A DNA stretch of 64,000 nt from Chryseobacterium gleum (GTDB lineage Bacteria; Bacteroidota; Bacteroidia; Flavobacteriales; BACL11): NCBI GenBank assembly GCA_945865535.1, contig CAMBDW010000005.1:1-64000 (forward strand), in the 5' to 3' direction. The notes under the pieces are model-generated. The model saw nothing but the letters and a program-made list of their open reading frames with translations. It searched no databases and was not told the DNA's origin. Position 1 is the stretch's first letter, and each line of letters starts with the position of its first letter. Positions 45,737 through 54,991 of the stretch are shown in pieces. The position numbers were made by a program, and so were the translations under genes.

Positions 45737-46783
45737 TTATTTAGTTGGTTTGTATTTTGATTGCTGCAAAAAATCCTTTGAATCAGTCAAATACATCAAT
45801 TCTTCTATATCAATTTTATTATTTTCCATGTACTCAGAGACCATTTTATACCCAATAAAATAAGCAACTCTTCCAGGAGCTTCTTTTGGCATTCCTTTTG
45901 CAAATGGAGCATAATTAACGAATGATCTAAATTCACTTTCTTTATTTGAAAAAAGCAAATCCTCCTGAACAAAATATTCCCAAATACTTGCTTCATTTTC
46001 TTCTACCCAAGCCATTTGCTCCCCAGTGAAACGAAACTTGTCTTCTACTGCTAATTCAGGCAACATTTTATCTAAAAAATACATCATTTTTCCTTTATAG
46101 ATTATTTGTGACAATAAGTCTCTACCGCCAAGGTATTTTTGAAAATGCTCATTAAACCAGACCTCCATCACATTAGAAGAAATAAATCTTTTTTGCTTTT
46201 GAAACCTTAAATATTCAGGATCTCTTAAATATTGATAAAACTTACTGTTTTCTCCTAAGAAATTTTCTAAACCTATTGCAATATTATTATCATAAGTAAC
46301 CACTCCATAATTAAAGCCTCCAAAAAAAGTAGTTATATCAGGTATAGGATAAGATGGAAAATCGGCAGCAAACTGACCAAAAGCCAACTCTAAATCATTT
46401 TGTATAACAGAGAAATCCGAAAATAAAAGAGCTGTAGAATCGTAAGCTTCACGCAAATCTTTATTTTGAGTAAAAGCTAGTAATTCATTATAATATTGTG
46501 CTTTATCCTTTTGAGATATTTGGAGTATTTGGACTGCAAAAACTTCAGGAAAAGTCCCAAATTCCTTATCCCATTTGTTTGATTTTTCAATAATATTCTT
46601 TGTGTTTATTGTAAACAACTCCTTTTCAAATCTATTTACTTTTAACGCTACTCTTTCGGCTTTATCAAAAATTCTATTGACTTTTAAAACTTCTTTTTCA
46701 ACTTTATTTAAAGATGGTAAAATAAAAATAAGTGCTACAATTAAAATAATGGCCGCCAAAAGAAATAAGACTATTCGTTTCAT
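45737..46783 (-). CDS. gldB: Gliding motility protein GldB, lacking a lipobox cysteine
   Basis: GldB is an essential gliding protein that is a lipoprotein in Flavobacterium johnsoniae. Here the N-terminus is RIVLFLLAAIILIVALIFIL, a long uninterrupted helix with no cysteine in or after it, so the protein seems anchored by a membrane helix instead. The remainder fits GldB: NKWDKEFGTFPEVFAVQILQ, DFPSYPIPDITTFFGGFNYGVV and GKMMYFLDKMLPE are conserved segments. Length is 348 residues. It is divergent from nadE with overlapping promoters, and its -7 box sits 4 bases before the ATG. Confidence 0.9.
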   Translation of the reverse strand: MKRIVLFLLAAIILIVALIFILPSLNKVEKEVLKVNRIFDKAERVALKVNRFEKELFTINTKNIIEKSNKWDKEFGTFPEVFAVQILQISQKDKAQYYNELLAFTQNKDLREAYDSTALLFSDFSVIQNDLELAFGQFAADFPSYPIPDITTFFGGFNYGVVTYDNNIAIGLENFLGENSKFYQYLRDPEYLRFQKQKRFISSNVMEVWFNEHFQKYLGGRDLLSQIIYKGKMMYFLDKMLPELAVEDKFRFTGEQMAWVEENEASIWEYFVQEDLLFSNKESEFRSFVNYAPFAKGMPKEAPGRVAYFIGYKMVSEYMENNKIDIEELMYLTDSKDFLQQSKYKPTK

Positions 46784-46787
46784 AGAG

Positions 46788-46820
46788 CAAAAGTAATAAG
46801 TTTTGACTTACATTTGCAAA
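46788..46820 (-). promoter_or_regulatory. Promoter of gldB-gldC
   Basis: On the minus strand TTTG (46820-46817) and TACTTTTG (46795-46788) are 21 bases apart and match both Bacteroidota consensus elements. The ATG of gldB begins 4 bases after the -7 box, so the message would have almost no leader. Confidence 0.7.
46809..46816 (+). promoter_or_regulatory. -7 promoter element of nadE
   Basis: TACATTTG followed by CA is a full match to TAnnTTTG, 9 bases before the nadE ATG. It shares the TTTGCAAA palindrome (46813-46820) with the -33 box of the divergent gldB promoter. No clear -33 for this strand is seen. Confidence 0.55.
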
Positions 46821-46825
46821 CAATT

Positions 46826-47596
46826 ATGCAAACAACAGCCGTAATTACTCACATATCAAATTGGCTTAAAGAGTATGCTAATTCATCCCGTTCTAATGGT
46901 TTTGTAATTGGAATTTCTGGAGGAATTGATTCAGCAGTAGCCTCTGTTTTGGCAGCCAAAACTGGTTTACCTTTAATCTGTTTGGAGATGCCTATTCATC
47001 AAAACAAAATACAAGTTGAAAGAGGATTAAAACACATTAAGTGGCTCAAAGAAAATTTTTCGAATGTAAGTTCAATGGAGGTGGAACTCACTTCCATTTT
47101 TGATGAATTTATTACAAAACTACCCTCTGACAATAGGAACGAACTCGCCTTAGCAAATACTAGGGCAAGACTAAGGATGACTACTTTATATTATTTTGCT
47201 CAGGCCAATAACTCTCTTGTTTTAGGAACTGGAAATAAAGTGGAAGATTTTGGAATTGGATTTTTTACAAAATATGGTGATGGCGGAGTAGATATTAGCC
47301 CAATTGCTGATTTGTTAAAATCTGAAGTTTATGCTCTTGGTAAGGAACTAGGGGTAAATAATGATATTTTAATTGCCCCTCCTACTGATGGGCTCTGGGA
47401 AAATGGCAAAACGGATGAACAGCAGATTGGAGCTACTTACCCAGAATTAGAATGGGCAATGGATTTTAATGGCGATAAAAATTCATTATCAGAAAGGGAG
47501 AAAGAAGTACTCCAAATTTATACCAAACTTAATCATAAAAACCAACATAAAATGATCAAAATTCCAATTTGCATCATACCTAAACAGCTTAAATAA
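46826..47596 (+). CDS. nadE: NAD synthetase
   Basis: Converts deamido-NAD to NAD with ATP and ammonia in the cytoplasm. The PP-loop is ISGGIDSAVAS (30-40); NTRARLRMTTLYYFAQ and LGTGNKVEDFGIGFFTKYGDGGVDISPIADL (in parts) are the conserved NadE segments. At 256 residues it is the short form without a glutaminase domain, so it depends on free ammonia. I use ATG 46826, since the in-frame TTG at 46814 is part of the promoter box. Its neighbourhood with gldB and gldC is the one known in other gliding Bacteroidota. Confidence 0.95.
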   Translation: MQTTAVITHISNWLKEYANSSRSNGFVIGISGGIDSAVASVLAAKTGLPLICLEMPIHQNKIQVERGLKHIKWLKENFSNVSSMEVELTSIFDEFITKLPSDNRNELALANTRARLRMTTLYYFAQANNSLVLGTGNKVEDFGIGFFTKYGDGGVDISPIADLLKSEVYALGKELGVNNDILIAPPTDGLWENGKTDEQQIGATYPELEWAMDFNGDKNSLSEREKEVLQIYTKLNHKNQHKMIKIPICIIPKQLK

Positions 47597-47694
47597 TTTT
47601 TAGCAATAGTAATTCTGATTGGTAAAAATCAAAACGCACCTAAAAGCGCTTTGGCAAAATAGCGGAGCAAGCGTTTAAATAACTAACCCCCAGT

Positions 47695-49230
47695 TTATTT
47701 TTTTAACCTACCCTTTACAAAACTTACTATCAAAAGCATAGCGGCAATAAACACAGAAATCCTGCCGATATAATCACCAAAATTTGCATAAAAAGTAGTA
47801 GTATTATTTAAATTTATTGTGGCTTTTAAGCAAACTGCTTCATCCCAATTAGTTTGTTGCAACACCTCTCCTTTAGCATTTATAACACATGAAATACCTG
47901 TATTTGCCGAGCGGACAATGGATTTTCTTTGCTCAATGGCTCTTAATCTGGCATATTGAAAATGTTGCTTATAACCTGCCGTATTTTTCCACCAACCATC
48001 ATTAGTGATTATTGCCAATAAATTTGTTTTACCTAAGTTCATTTCTCCATAAACACTCTCATAACAAATAAGTGGCGAAACCACATTTTCATCAGCTAAA
48101 AATGAATTAAGATAATTTTCACTACCAAGAGAACCACTTGTTCCTCCTAAATTAACAGCCAATTTTGCTAGAGGATCGAGTAAAGCAGGAAAAGGCATCT
48201 TTTCCGCCCCTGGAACTAATTTAGTTTTGTGATACACCTGAACATCTCCGCTATCAGGAATAAAAACTGCAGCATTATATACATCATAAAAGATATTTTC
48301 ATCTCTTAGCTCTCTAGCAGTATTTGTTTTCTTATCTGCATGACCAAACATTTTAAAAGTAGTTGCCCCAACCAAAATATTCAAATTAGGAAACTCCCTT
48401 TGCAGTTCTCTAAAAACCCTTACGCTATAACTAACTTCCAACTTATTTTCCCAAATATCTTCTAAAAGTGCGGTTTCAGGCCCAACTAAAAGCTCAGTTT
48501 CTTTTGTTAACTTTGTTTTTGCCAATGAAATAAAATCATCTAATTGCTCCTCATATCCTTTGCTGAATTTATCAATATATGGATCGACATTGGGCTGCAC
48601 AATCAATACATTGATGCTTTTTTTATTTTCTTCTTTAAAATTAAAATAGCTATAAAAAGAAATCCCCATTGGAAGCAATAGCACCAATATTGGAAATAAG
48701 ATTGCTTTCTTTTTATCCTGTTTTTGATACGCTCTAAATAACAATAGATTTATCAAAATAATCCAAAGAGATCCTCCTAAAAATCCAGTAAACTCATACC
48801 ACTGAACTACTGAAGGTGAATTTGCAAATGCATTTCCTAAAGTAAGCCATGGCCAAGACAAATCCCAATTTAAGTGCAAATATTCCATGGATATCCATAG
48901 CACAATAAAAGAGAAATACCCCAATCTATTTGAAGTTGCCTTTTTTATTTTATGAAAGACCCAAAAAGCTGTTGCCATTAAAGTAGCATTCACAAAAAAT
49001 GCTGCAATTGCTCCAAAAAGGGTTGCATGATATACCCAGTAAGTAGTAATAGCATTAAATATAAAAAATGCTAAAAAAGAATACCAAAAAACTTGTTTGC
49101 CCTTCTCAGAGTTTTTCTCTACAATAAACAAAGGAATAAAAGCAATAAAAACCAATGGAAATACTCCAATTGATGGCCAAGAAAATGCCAACAATAATCC
49201 ACTTAATAAGGCTAAAAATAATTTATTCAT
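47695..49230 (-). CDS. lnt: Apolipoprotein N-acyltransferase
   Basis: Inner-membrane enzyme that adds the third acyl chain to lipoproteins. About seven N-terminal helices are followed by the nitrilase-like periplasmic domain. The catalytic triad candidates are Glu in LLVGPETALLE, Lys in YHKTKLVPGAE and Cys in PLICYESVYGE. The start MNKLFLALLSGLLLAFSWPS (ATG 49230, 511 residues) resembles the usual Lnt opening; an ATG at 49251 and a TTG at 49263 are also in frame. It acts on lipoproteins such as GldK and LptE encoded nearby. About 100 bases to nadE at its 3' end hold no clear terminator. Confidence 0.95.
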   Translation of the reverse strand: MNKLFLALLSGLLLAFSWPSIGVFPLVFIAFIPLFIVEKNSEKGKQVFWYSFLAFFIFNAITTYWVYHATLFGAIAAFFVNATLMATAFWVFHKIKKATSNRLGYFSFIVLWISMEYLHLNWDLSWPWLTLGNAFANSPSVVQWYEFTGFLGGSLWIILINLLLFRAYQKQDKKKAILFPILVLLLPMGISFYSYFNFKEENKKSINVLIVQPNVDPYIDKFSKGYEEQLDDFISLAKTKLTKETELLVGPETALLEDIWENKLEVSYSVRVFRELQREFPNLNILVGATTFKMFGHADKKTNTARELRDENIFYDVYNAAVFIPDSGDVQVYHKTKLVPGAEKMPFPALLDPLAKLAVNLGGTSGSLGSENYLNSFLADENVVSPLICYESVYGEMNLGKTNLLAIITNDGWWKNTAGYKQHFQYARLRAIEQRKSIVRSANTGISCVINAKGEVLQQTNWDEAVCLKATINLNNTTTFYANFGDYIGRISVFIAAMLLIVSFVKGRLKK

Positions 49231-49250
49231 ACTCTTTACAAATATTATCA

Positions 49251-49258
49251 TATTTTTG
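49251..49258 (+). promoter_or_regulatory. -7 promoter element of pssA
   Basis: TATTTTTG followed by C matches TAnnTTTG fully, with only 5 bases between it and the pssA ATG. It lies in the 33-base divergent gap between lnt and pssA. No convincing -33 element. Confidence 0.5.
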
Positions 49259-49263
49259 CTCAA

Positions 49264-49986
49264 ATGAATGCAATAAAAAGAAATATCCCAAATTTTATTA
49301 CTCTAGCAAACTTAACTTGTGGTCTGTTTGCCATCATTTTTGCTTTTAAGGGAAACCTAACAACAGCCTCACTTTGTATATTTTTAGGTGCTTTTTTAGA
49401 TTTTTTTGACGGACTTGCAGCGCGACTTTTAAAAATAAGTGGAGAGTTTGGCAAACAACTTGATTCCATGGCTGATATGGTTACTTTTGGAGTAGCTCCA
49501 GGTTTTATTCTTTTTCATTTTATGTTCTACCTAAATAATGATTTGATTTTTCGTCATTCCATGCAAAATAATAGTTTCTTTTTTCCTGCATCATTAGCGC
49601 TTTTAATTCCAATTTTTTCAGCTTACCGTTTGGCTAATTTCAATATTGACTCTAGGCAAACGGATTCATTTATTGGCTTGCCAACGCCTGCATTAGCTAT
49701 TTTTATTGCGGCAATTCCTCATATTGATTTTAATAGATTTCCTATGTTTACCGATATGCAATTACTTACAGTGCTTGCAGTAATAATGCCAATACTATTG
49801 GTAGTAGAAATGCCTTTATTTTCATTAAAATTCAGCAAGAATGAAAGTATTTTGTCTAGAGTAAATATCTTTAGGATTTCACTTATTTTAGCTGCCCTTG
49901 TATTATTCTTGCTATTTGAGTTTGCTGCCATTCCATTTATTGTAATTTTATACCTGATTTTATCACTCTTAAATAATATATTGTAA
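49264..49986 (+). CDS. pssA: CDP-diacylglycerol-serine O-phosphatidyltransferase
   Basis: CDP-alcohol phosphatidyltransferase making phosphatidylserine, the precursor of phosphatidylethanolamine. The active-site pattern D-G-x2-A-R-x8-G-x3-D-x3-D is seen in FDGLAARLLKISGEFGKQLDSMADM (in parts, about residues 48-72). Six to eight helices span the protein; its 240 residues fit bacterial type II PssA. The related phosphatidylglycerophosphate synthase is an alternative, but the N-terminal NFITLANLTCGLFAIIFAF and the following VTFGVAPGFI favour PssA. It is followed 2 bases later by purS. Confidence 0.92.
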   Translation: MNAIKRNIPNFITLANLTCGLFAIIFAFKGNLTTASLCIFLGAFLDFFDGLAARLLKISGEFGKQLDSMADMVTFGVAPGFILFHFMFYLNNDLIFRHSMQNNSFFFPASLALLIPIFSAYRLANFNIDSRQTDSFIGLPTPALAIFIAAIPHIDFNRFPMFTDMQLLTVLAVIMPILLVVEMPLFSLKFSKNESILSRVNIFRISLILAALVLFLLFEFAAIPFIVILYLILSLLNNIL

Positions 49987-49988
49987 TT

Positions 49989-50240
49989 ATGAAGTTCACT
50001 GCAGAAATAGATGTAATGCCACTTAAATCGCTATTAGATCCACAAGGAAAAGCCGTAAGCGCAAGTATGGGAAATGTTGGTTTATCTGAAATTGAAAATG
50101 TAAGAATCGGTAAACATATTACATTAGAAATTGAGGCAGAAAACAAAGAAATAGCTTCAAAAAAAGTTGATGAGGCTTGTAAAAAAATGCTTTGCAATCA
50201 AATTATGGAATCTTACGAATTTACTATAAAAGCAGTATAA
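49989..50240 (+). CDS. purS: Phosphoribosylformylglycinamidine synthase subunit PurS
   Basis: Small (83 residues) structural subunit that bridges PurL and PurQ in the fourth step of purine synthesis. The pattern AEIDVMPLKSLLDPQGKAV and NVRIGKHITLEIEAEN, then KKMLCNQIMESYEF, is the PurS family form. purL and purQ are not in the window. The gene abuts the convergent lptB: their stop codons are adjacent with no bases between. Confidence 0.93.
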   Translation: MKFTAEIDVMPLKSLLDPQGKAVSASMGNVGLSEIENVRIGKHITLEIEAENKEIASKKVDEACKKMLCNQIMESYEFTIKAV

Positions 50241-50966
50241 TTACCTTCTAAGTTCAAAATTCTTACCTAGATATACTTTTCGAACCTGCTCATCTGATGC
50301 AAGTTCCTCTGCAGTACCTTGTTTTAATATTTTTCCTTCAAATAAAAGGTAGGCTCTATCGGTAATATTTAAAGTCTCGTGCACATTATGATCGGTAATC
50401 AATATCCCGATATTCTTGTTCTTTAATGCAGCAACTATCTCTTGAATATCTTCAACAGCAATAGGATCAACACCAGCAAATGGTTCGTCTAATAATATGA
50501 ACTTTGGATTAGTAGCCAAAGCCCTAGCAATTTCAGTTCTTCTTCTTTCTCCACCTGAAAGTAAACCTCCTTTGTTTTTACGAACTCCTTGCAAGCCAAA
50601 CTCATTCAATAAAGATTCGCATTTTTTATGCCGATCTTCTTTTGACAAATTAGTCATTTCTAATACCGACAAAAGATTGTCCTCAACACTCATTGTTCTA
50701 AAAACTGATGCTTCTTGAGCTAAATATCCAACCCCCATTTGAGCCCGCTTATACATAGGTAATTTAGTTATGTTTACATCATCTAAATATACATTTCCTC
50801 CATGAGGTTTTACCAAACCAACCATCATGTAAAAAGAGGTAGTTTTTCCTGCTCCATTGGGGCCTAAAAGTCCAACAATTTCTCCTTGTTTTACCTCAAC
50901 AGAAACACCATTAACAACCGCTCTTTTTCCATAGTATTTTACAATATTATCGGCTCTTAAAATCAT
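50241..50966 (-). CDS. lptB: LPS export ABC transporter ATPase LptB
   Basis: Cytoplasmic ATPase powering LPS extraction from the inner membrane with LptFG. Walker [18 protein letters not shown] (33-49), signature [16 protein letters not shown], Walker [14 protein letters not shown] and the [10 protein letters not shown] switch histidine are all present. These forms, with FAGVDPIAV, are specific to LptB. Length is 241 residues. It overlaps the end of tatC by 4 bases. lptE is at about 25.1 kb. Confidence 0.97.
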   Translation of the reverse strand: MILRADNIVKYYGKRAVVNGVSVEVKQGEIVGLLGPNGAGKTTSFYMMVGLVKPHGGNVYLDDVNITKLPMYKRAQMGVGYLAQEASVFRTMSVEDNLLSVLEMTNLSKEDRHKKCESLLNEFGLQGVRKNKGGLLSGGERRRTEIARALATNPKFILLDEPFAGVDPIAVEDIQEIVAALKNKNIGILITDHNVHETLNITDRAYLLFEGKILKQGTAEELASDEQVRKVYLGKNFELRR

Positions 50967-51775
50967 GCTGTATTCTTTTTTTGATTTTTAATAACTCTTG
51001 CTGATATTTTTATGCTTATTTCATAAAGCACAATTAAGGGCAATGATACTAAAATTTGTGAAGTAACATCTGGAGGGGTGATAATAGCTGCCAAAATAAG
51101 TATTACCACTATTGCGTGTTTACGATAAACGCGCATAAACTCAGGTGTCAGCAAGCCAATCTTAGTTAAGAAATACACCAATATAGGTAACTCAAAAATT
51201 ATTCCATTTGCAAAACTAACAGTTGTAACTGTGGATATAAATGAACTTAACGTTATCTGATTAGCAACAGTACTGCTTACTTGATAGGATCCTAAGAAGT
51301 TTACCGATAATGGAGCAATTACATAATAGCCAAACAAAACACCAAGCAGAAATAAAACAGAACTGAAAAAAACAATTCCTCTTGCCATTGTGCTTTCATT
51401 AACATGTAAAGCCGGGCGAATAAAACGCCAAAACTCCCAAAAAACATATGGAAAAGCTACTATAAAACCTGCAAAAATAGAAGTAGTAACATGAGTAGAA
51501 AACTGCCCACTCATAGTAATATTCATTAAAGTAAAAGGAGATTCTTTAAGGCAAAGAGCATCTTCTAATCCTAAATATTGAGATATTGCACAAAGAGCTT
51601 TATAAGTTGGGAAGTTAGGGTCTTTAGGACCTAAAAGAATTACATCAAAAACGATATCTTTAAATATAAAGGCAATGATTGCAAAAAATAATACAGCTAT
51701 AACTGATCGTATTAAGTGCCATCTGAATATTTCCAAATGATCTAAAAAAGACATTTCTTTGTCCTGATTACTCAT
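50963..51775 (-). CDS. tatC: Twin-arginine translocase subunit TatC
   Basis: Polytopic receptor of the Tat pathway for folded proteins. The N-terminus [16 protein letters not shown] is the conserved cytoplasmic signal-peptide-binding region. [15 protein letters not shown] and the C-terminal helices with [26 protein letters not shown] (in parts) match TatC. Length is 270 residues with a longer first periplasmic loop containing [14 protein letters not shown]. Its ATG overlaps the kdsD stop by one base. tatA is not in the window. Confidence 0.96.
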   Translation of the reverse strand: MSNQDKEMSFLDHLEIFRWHLIRSVIAVLFFAIIAFIFKDIVFDVILLGPKDPNFPTYKALCAISQYLGLEDALCLKESPFTLMNITMSGQFSTHVTTSIFAGFIVAFPYVFWEFWRFIRPALHVNESTMARGIVFFSSVLFLLGVLFGYYVIAPLSVNFLGSYQVSSTVANQITLSSFISTVTTVSFANGIIFELPILVYFLTKIGLLTPEFMRVYRKHAIVVILILAAIITPPDVTSQILVSLPLIVLYEISIKISARVIKNQKKNTA

Positions 51776-52740
51776 TATAGAATCCCCTCTTTTAATAGTT
51801 CATGGATATGTACAATTCCAACATAAACATCCTTGTCCATCACAATTATTTGGCTAATATTATTGTTTTCCATAATTTGTAATGCATCATAAGCCAAACC
51901 ATTAACAGCAATTGTTTTTGGATTTGAACTCATAATATCTTTTGCTGATAAATTGGAGAAAGCAATTCCTTTTTCTAACATTCTTCTCAAATCTCCATCA
52001 GTAATAATACCTTCTAATTTTTCATTTTTAAGGACAGCTGTAGCTCCTAATCTTTTTTGAGAAATCTCAATAATTACTTCATTAATAGTTGCATTTACAT
52101 CAACTTTAGGATTACTGTTATCTGATAAAATATCCGCTAATTTTAAATACAGTCTTTTTCCAAGAGTACCTCCTGGATGAAAACGAGCAAAATCTTTATC
52201 CGAAAAATCTTTACACGCTAATAAACTAACAGCAATAGCATCTCCCATTACAAGTTGAGCCGTAGTGGAGGATGTTGGGGCTAAATTATTTGGACATGCT
52301 TCTTTATCCACACTTACGTCTAATGTAAAATCAGATTCTTTTGCTAAAAAAGATTTTGGATTTCCTGTTAATGCAATAATCTTATTGCCCATACTTTTAA
52401 TAAACGGGACAAGTACTTTAACCTCAGGGGTATTTCCACTTTTCGAAATACAAATTACCACATCTCCATCTTGAATATTGCCTAAATCGCCATGTATTGC
52501 ATCAGCAGCATGTAGGAAAACAGCTGGTTGTCCTGTAGAATTAAATGTAGCAACCATCTTACTTGCAATATTAGCACTCTTGCCAATCCCAGCAACTATC
52601 AGTCGTCCTTTTGTGTTAATAATCAAATTGATAACACTTACAAAATCATCATTAATACTGCTCTCAAGTTTTGCTATTGCAGCTAATTCTAAAGCAATTG
52701 TTTCTTTTGCAATTTTTTTTATCTCGGATGAGGATTTCAT
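51775..52740 (-). CDS. kdsD: Arabinose-5-phosphate isomerase KdsD/KpsF
   Basis: Interconverts ribulose-5-phosphate and arabinose-5-phosphate, the first step to Kdo for LPS. The N-terminal SIS domain has GIGKSANIASKMVATFNSTG and CISKSGNTPEV; the HPGGTLGKRLYLKLADIL link is diagnostic, and two CBS domains follow. I start it at the ATG at 52740 (MKSSSEIKK, 322 codons with stop); a longer reading from upstream has a poor hydrophobic start and would run through the promoter box. With lptB and tatC it forms one minus-strand unit, which groups two LPS-related genes. Confidence 0.95.
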   Translation of the reverse strand: MKSSSEIKKIAKETIALELAAIAKLESSINDDFVSVINLIINTKGRLIVAGIGKSANIASKMVATFNSTGQPAVFLHAADAIHGDLGNIQDGDVVICISKSGNTPEVKVLVPFIKSMGNKIIALTGNPKSFLAKESDFTLDVSVDKEACPNNLAPTSSTTAQLVMGDAIAVSLLACKDFSDKDFARFHPGGTLGKRLYLKLADILSDNSNPKVDVNATINEVIIEISQKRLGATAVLKNEKLEGIITDGDLRRMLEKGIAFSNLSAKDIMSSNPKTIAVNGLAYDALQIMENNNISQIIVMDKDVYVGIVHIHELLKEGIL

Positions 52741-52776
52741 AAAATAAAATAGTATTTTCGTGTAAAAAACCAAAAA

Positions 52777-52784
52777 CAAAAGTA
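52777..52784 (-). promoter_or_regulatory. -7 promoter element of kdsD-tatC-lptB
   Basis: On the minus strand TACTTTTG is a full match to TAnnTTTG, 36 bases before the kdsD ATG, in the short divergent gap to recQ. No clear -33 partner. Confidence 0.5.
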
Positions 52785-52802
52785 TCACATTTTTATAATT
52801 TA

Positions 52803-54986
52803 ATGAGCATTTCAACACAAACACTACACAAACAACTTAAGGATATCTTTGGCTACAATAGTTTTAGAGCAGACCAAGAAGAAATAATCATGAATCTTCT
52901 TGATGGCAATGATTCCATGGTAATTATGCCAACTGGAGGAGGAAAATCAATGTGCTATCAATTACCTGCGCTTCTCTCAGAGGGTTGTGCTATTATAGTT
53001 TCTCCTTTAATAGCACTTATGAAAAATCAAGTTGATGTACTCAGAGGCCATTATAACAATGAGAGTATCGCCCATGTCCTCAACTCATCATTATCAAAAA
53101 CAGAAACTGCACAGGTTAAAAAAGATATTACCAGTGGAAAAACCAAACTACTCTATGTCGCTCCTGAATCATTAGTAAAAACTGAGAATACTGATTTCTT
53201 TAAAGCTGCTAAAGTTTCATTCTATGCAATTGATGAGGCTCACTGCATCTCTGAGTGGGGACATGATTTTAGACCAGAATACCGAAAACTTAGGCAAATT
53301 ATAAATGCTATTGGCAAAGCTCCTATTATTGCCCTTACAGCTACTGCAACACCTAAAGTTAGACAAGACATTATAAAAAACCTTCAAATTGATAAAGGAA
53401 AATTATTTCTTGATTCATTTAATAGAAGCAATCTTTTTTATGAAATTCAACCCAAAAAAGATGTTGCCAAGCAAATCATACAGTATATAAACAATCGAAA
53501 AGGAGAATCAGGAGTTATTTACTGCTTAAGCAGAAAAAAAGTAGAAGAAATAGCCGAGATTTTACAAATTAATGGAATAAATGCCTTACCTTATCATGCT
53601 GGGCTAGATTCAAAAAAGAGAGTTGAGCATCAAGATGCATTTTTAATGGATGATTGTGCTGTAATGGTAGCTACAATTGCTTTTGGTATGGGAATTGATA
53701 AACCAGATATTAGATTTGTAATACACCATGATATACCTAAAAGTTTAGAAGGGTATTATCAAGAAACTGGAAGGGCTGGAAGAGATGGAGGAAAAGGGGA
53801 CTTGATTACTTTTTATGATTATAAAGACATTGAAAAGTTAGAAAACTTCTTGCAAGGAAAGCCTGTTGCAGAGCAAGAAGTTGGTCGTTTGCTTATTATG
53901 GAAACCATCGCCTTCTCCGAAACCTCTATGTGTAGAAGAAAGTACCTTCTTTATTATTTTGGAGAAGAATTTGATGCTCAAAATTGCAATGAAATGTGTG
54001 ATAATTGCAAAAATCCTAAACCAAAAATTGAAGGAAAACAATACGTAAAACTATTATTAGACGCTATTGAAGGTTCACATGAAAGATTCAAGCCAAAAGA
54101 ATTAGCAAAAATAATGATGGGAGAAAGCAATTCTCTTATCAAACAAAACATACACCAATTAGAAGATGTTTTTGGTAGTGGGGATGAAAAATCACTAAGC
54201 TTTTGGCATGCAGTAATTCGTCAGGCCTATGTAAAAAAATTAATCATAAAAGAGATTGAAAGTTACGGTATCGTTAAATTAACTGATGCAGGGCGAGAAT
54301 TCATGAAAACCCCTTATAGTTTTGAAATCATGCTAGATCATGAATATGACGAAACTTCAGAAACAGAATCTGGAGGAGAAAAAGCAGCAGCAGCAGATGA
54401 GGTGCTATTTAATATTCTAAAAGATATAAGAAAGAAATTGGCGAAAGAAATTGGACTTCCTCCAGCAATTATTTTTACTGAACCCTCACTCATTGATATG
54501 GCAAATCACTATCCAATTAATATGGAAGAAATGTCAAAAATTCAAGGAGTTGGGATTGGAAAAGCCAAAAAATATGGTAAAAACTTTATTGAGGAAATCA
54601 GTAAATATGTTGAAGAAAATGAAATTATAAGACCTCAAGATTTTTCAGTTAGAACTATAGCCAACAAATCCTCAAGTAAAATCTATATCATTCAGTCATT
54701 GGACAAAAAACTGGCTATTGATGATATTGCAAATGGCAAAGGATTGTCTAGTGATGAATTACTTGAAGAAATGGAAGAAATTGTAGAGGCAGGAACTCGG
54801 CTTAATCTTGATCACATTATATTAGACATGATAGATCAAGAGGAGCGAGAAGAAATTCATAACTTTTTTAAAGAAACTGAAAAGTTTTCATTTGATGAGG
54901 CAAGAGTTGAGTTTGAAGAAAAAGTATTTTCTGATGATGAAATTAGACTTTTAAGAATTGATTTTATTTCTCAAGTAGCGAATTAG
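52803..54986 (+). CDS. recQ: ATP-dependent DNA helicase RecQ
   Basis: 3'-5' helicase of recombination and repair. The superfamily 2 core has motif I MPTGGGKSMCYQLPA, the DEAH box IDEAHCISEWGHDFRPEYR, motif III ALTATATPKVR, and motifs V and VI ATIAFGMGIDKPDIRFV and YYQETGRAGRDG. The RecQ-specific zinc site has cysteines in CRRKYLLYYFGE and CNEMCDNC. A winged-helix domain and an HRDC domain (KIQGVGIGKAKKYG) follow, then about 130 extra C-terminal residues resembling an additional helix-turn-helix. Length is 727 residues. ATG at 52803. Confidence 0.97.
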   Translation: MSISTQTLHKQLKDIFGYNSFRADQEEIIMNLLDGNDSMVIMPTGGGKSMCYQLPALLSEGCAIIVSPLIALMKNQVDVLRGHYNNESIAHVLNSSLSKTETAQVKKDITSGKTKLLYVAPESLVKTENTDFFKAAKVSFYAIDEAHCISEWGHDFRPEYRKLRQIINAIGKAPIIALTATATPKVRQDIIKNLQIDKGKLFLDSFNRSNLFYEIQPKKDVAKQIIQYINNRKGESGVIYCLSRKKVEEIAEILQINGINALPYHAGLDSKKRVEHQDAFLMDDCAVMVATIAFGMGIDKPDIRFVIHHDIPKSLEGYYQETGRAGRDGGKGDLITFYDYKDIEKLENFLQGKPVAEQEVGRLLIMETIAFSETSMCRRKYLLYYFGEEFDAQNCNEMCDNCKNPKPKIEGKQYVKLLLDAIEGSHERFKPKELAKIMMGESNSLIKQNIHQLEDVFGSGDEKSLSFWHAVIRQAYVKKLIIKEIESYGIVKLTDAGREFMKTPYSFEIMLDHEYDETSETESGGEKAAAADEVLFNILKDIRKKLAKEIGLPPAIIFTEPSLIDMANHYPINMEEMSKIQGVGIGKAKKYGKNFIEEISKYVEENEIIRPQDFSVRTIANKSSSKIYIIQSLDKKLAIDDIANGKGLSSDELLEEMEEIVEAGTRLNLDHIILDMIDQEEREEIHNFFKETEKFSFDEARVEFEEKVFSDDEIRLLRIDFISQVAN

Positions 54987-54991
54987 AAGCA

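Noticed and set aside
47597-47694. Possible hairpin (AAACGC / GCGTTT) between nadE and lnt
   Set aside because: Only six base pairs with a loop over 30 bases and no T-run. Not convincing as a terminator.
52741-52824. N-terminal extension of KdsD by 28 codons
   Set aside because: It would run through the -7 box and a non-coding-like, low-complexity stretch into recQ. The ATG at 52740 gives the normal family start and length.
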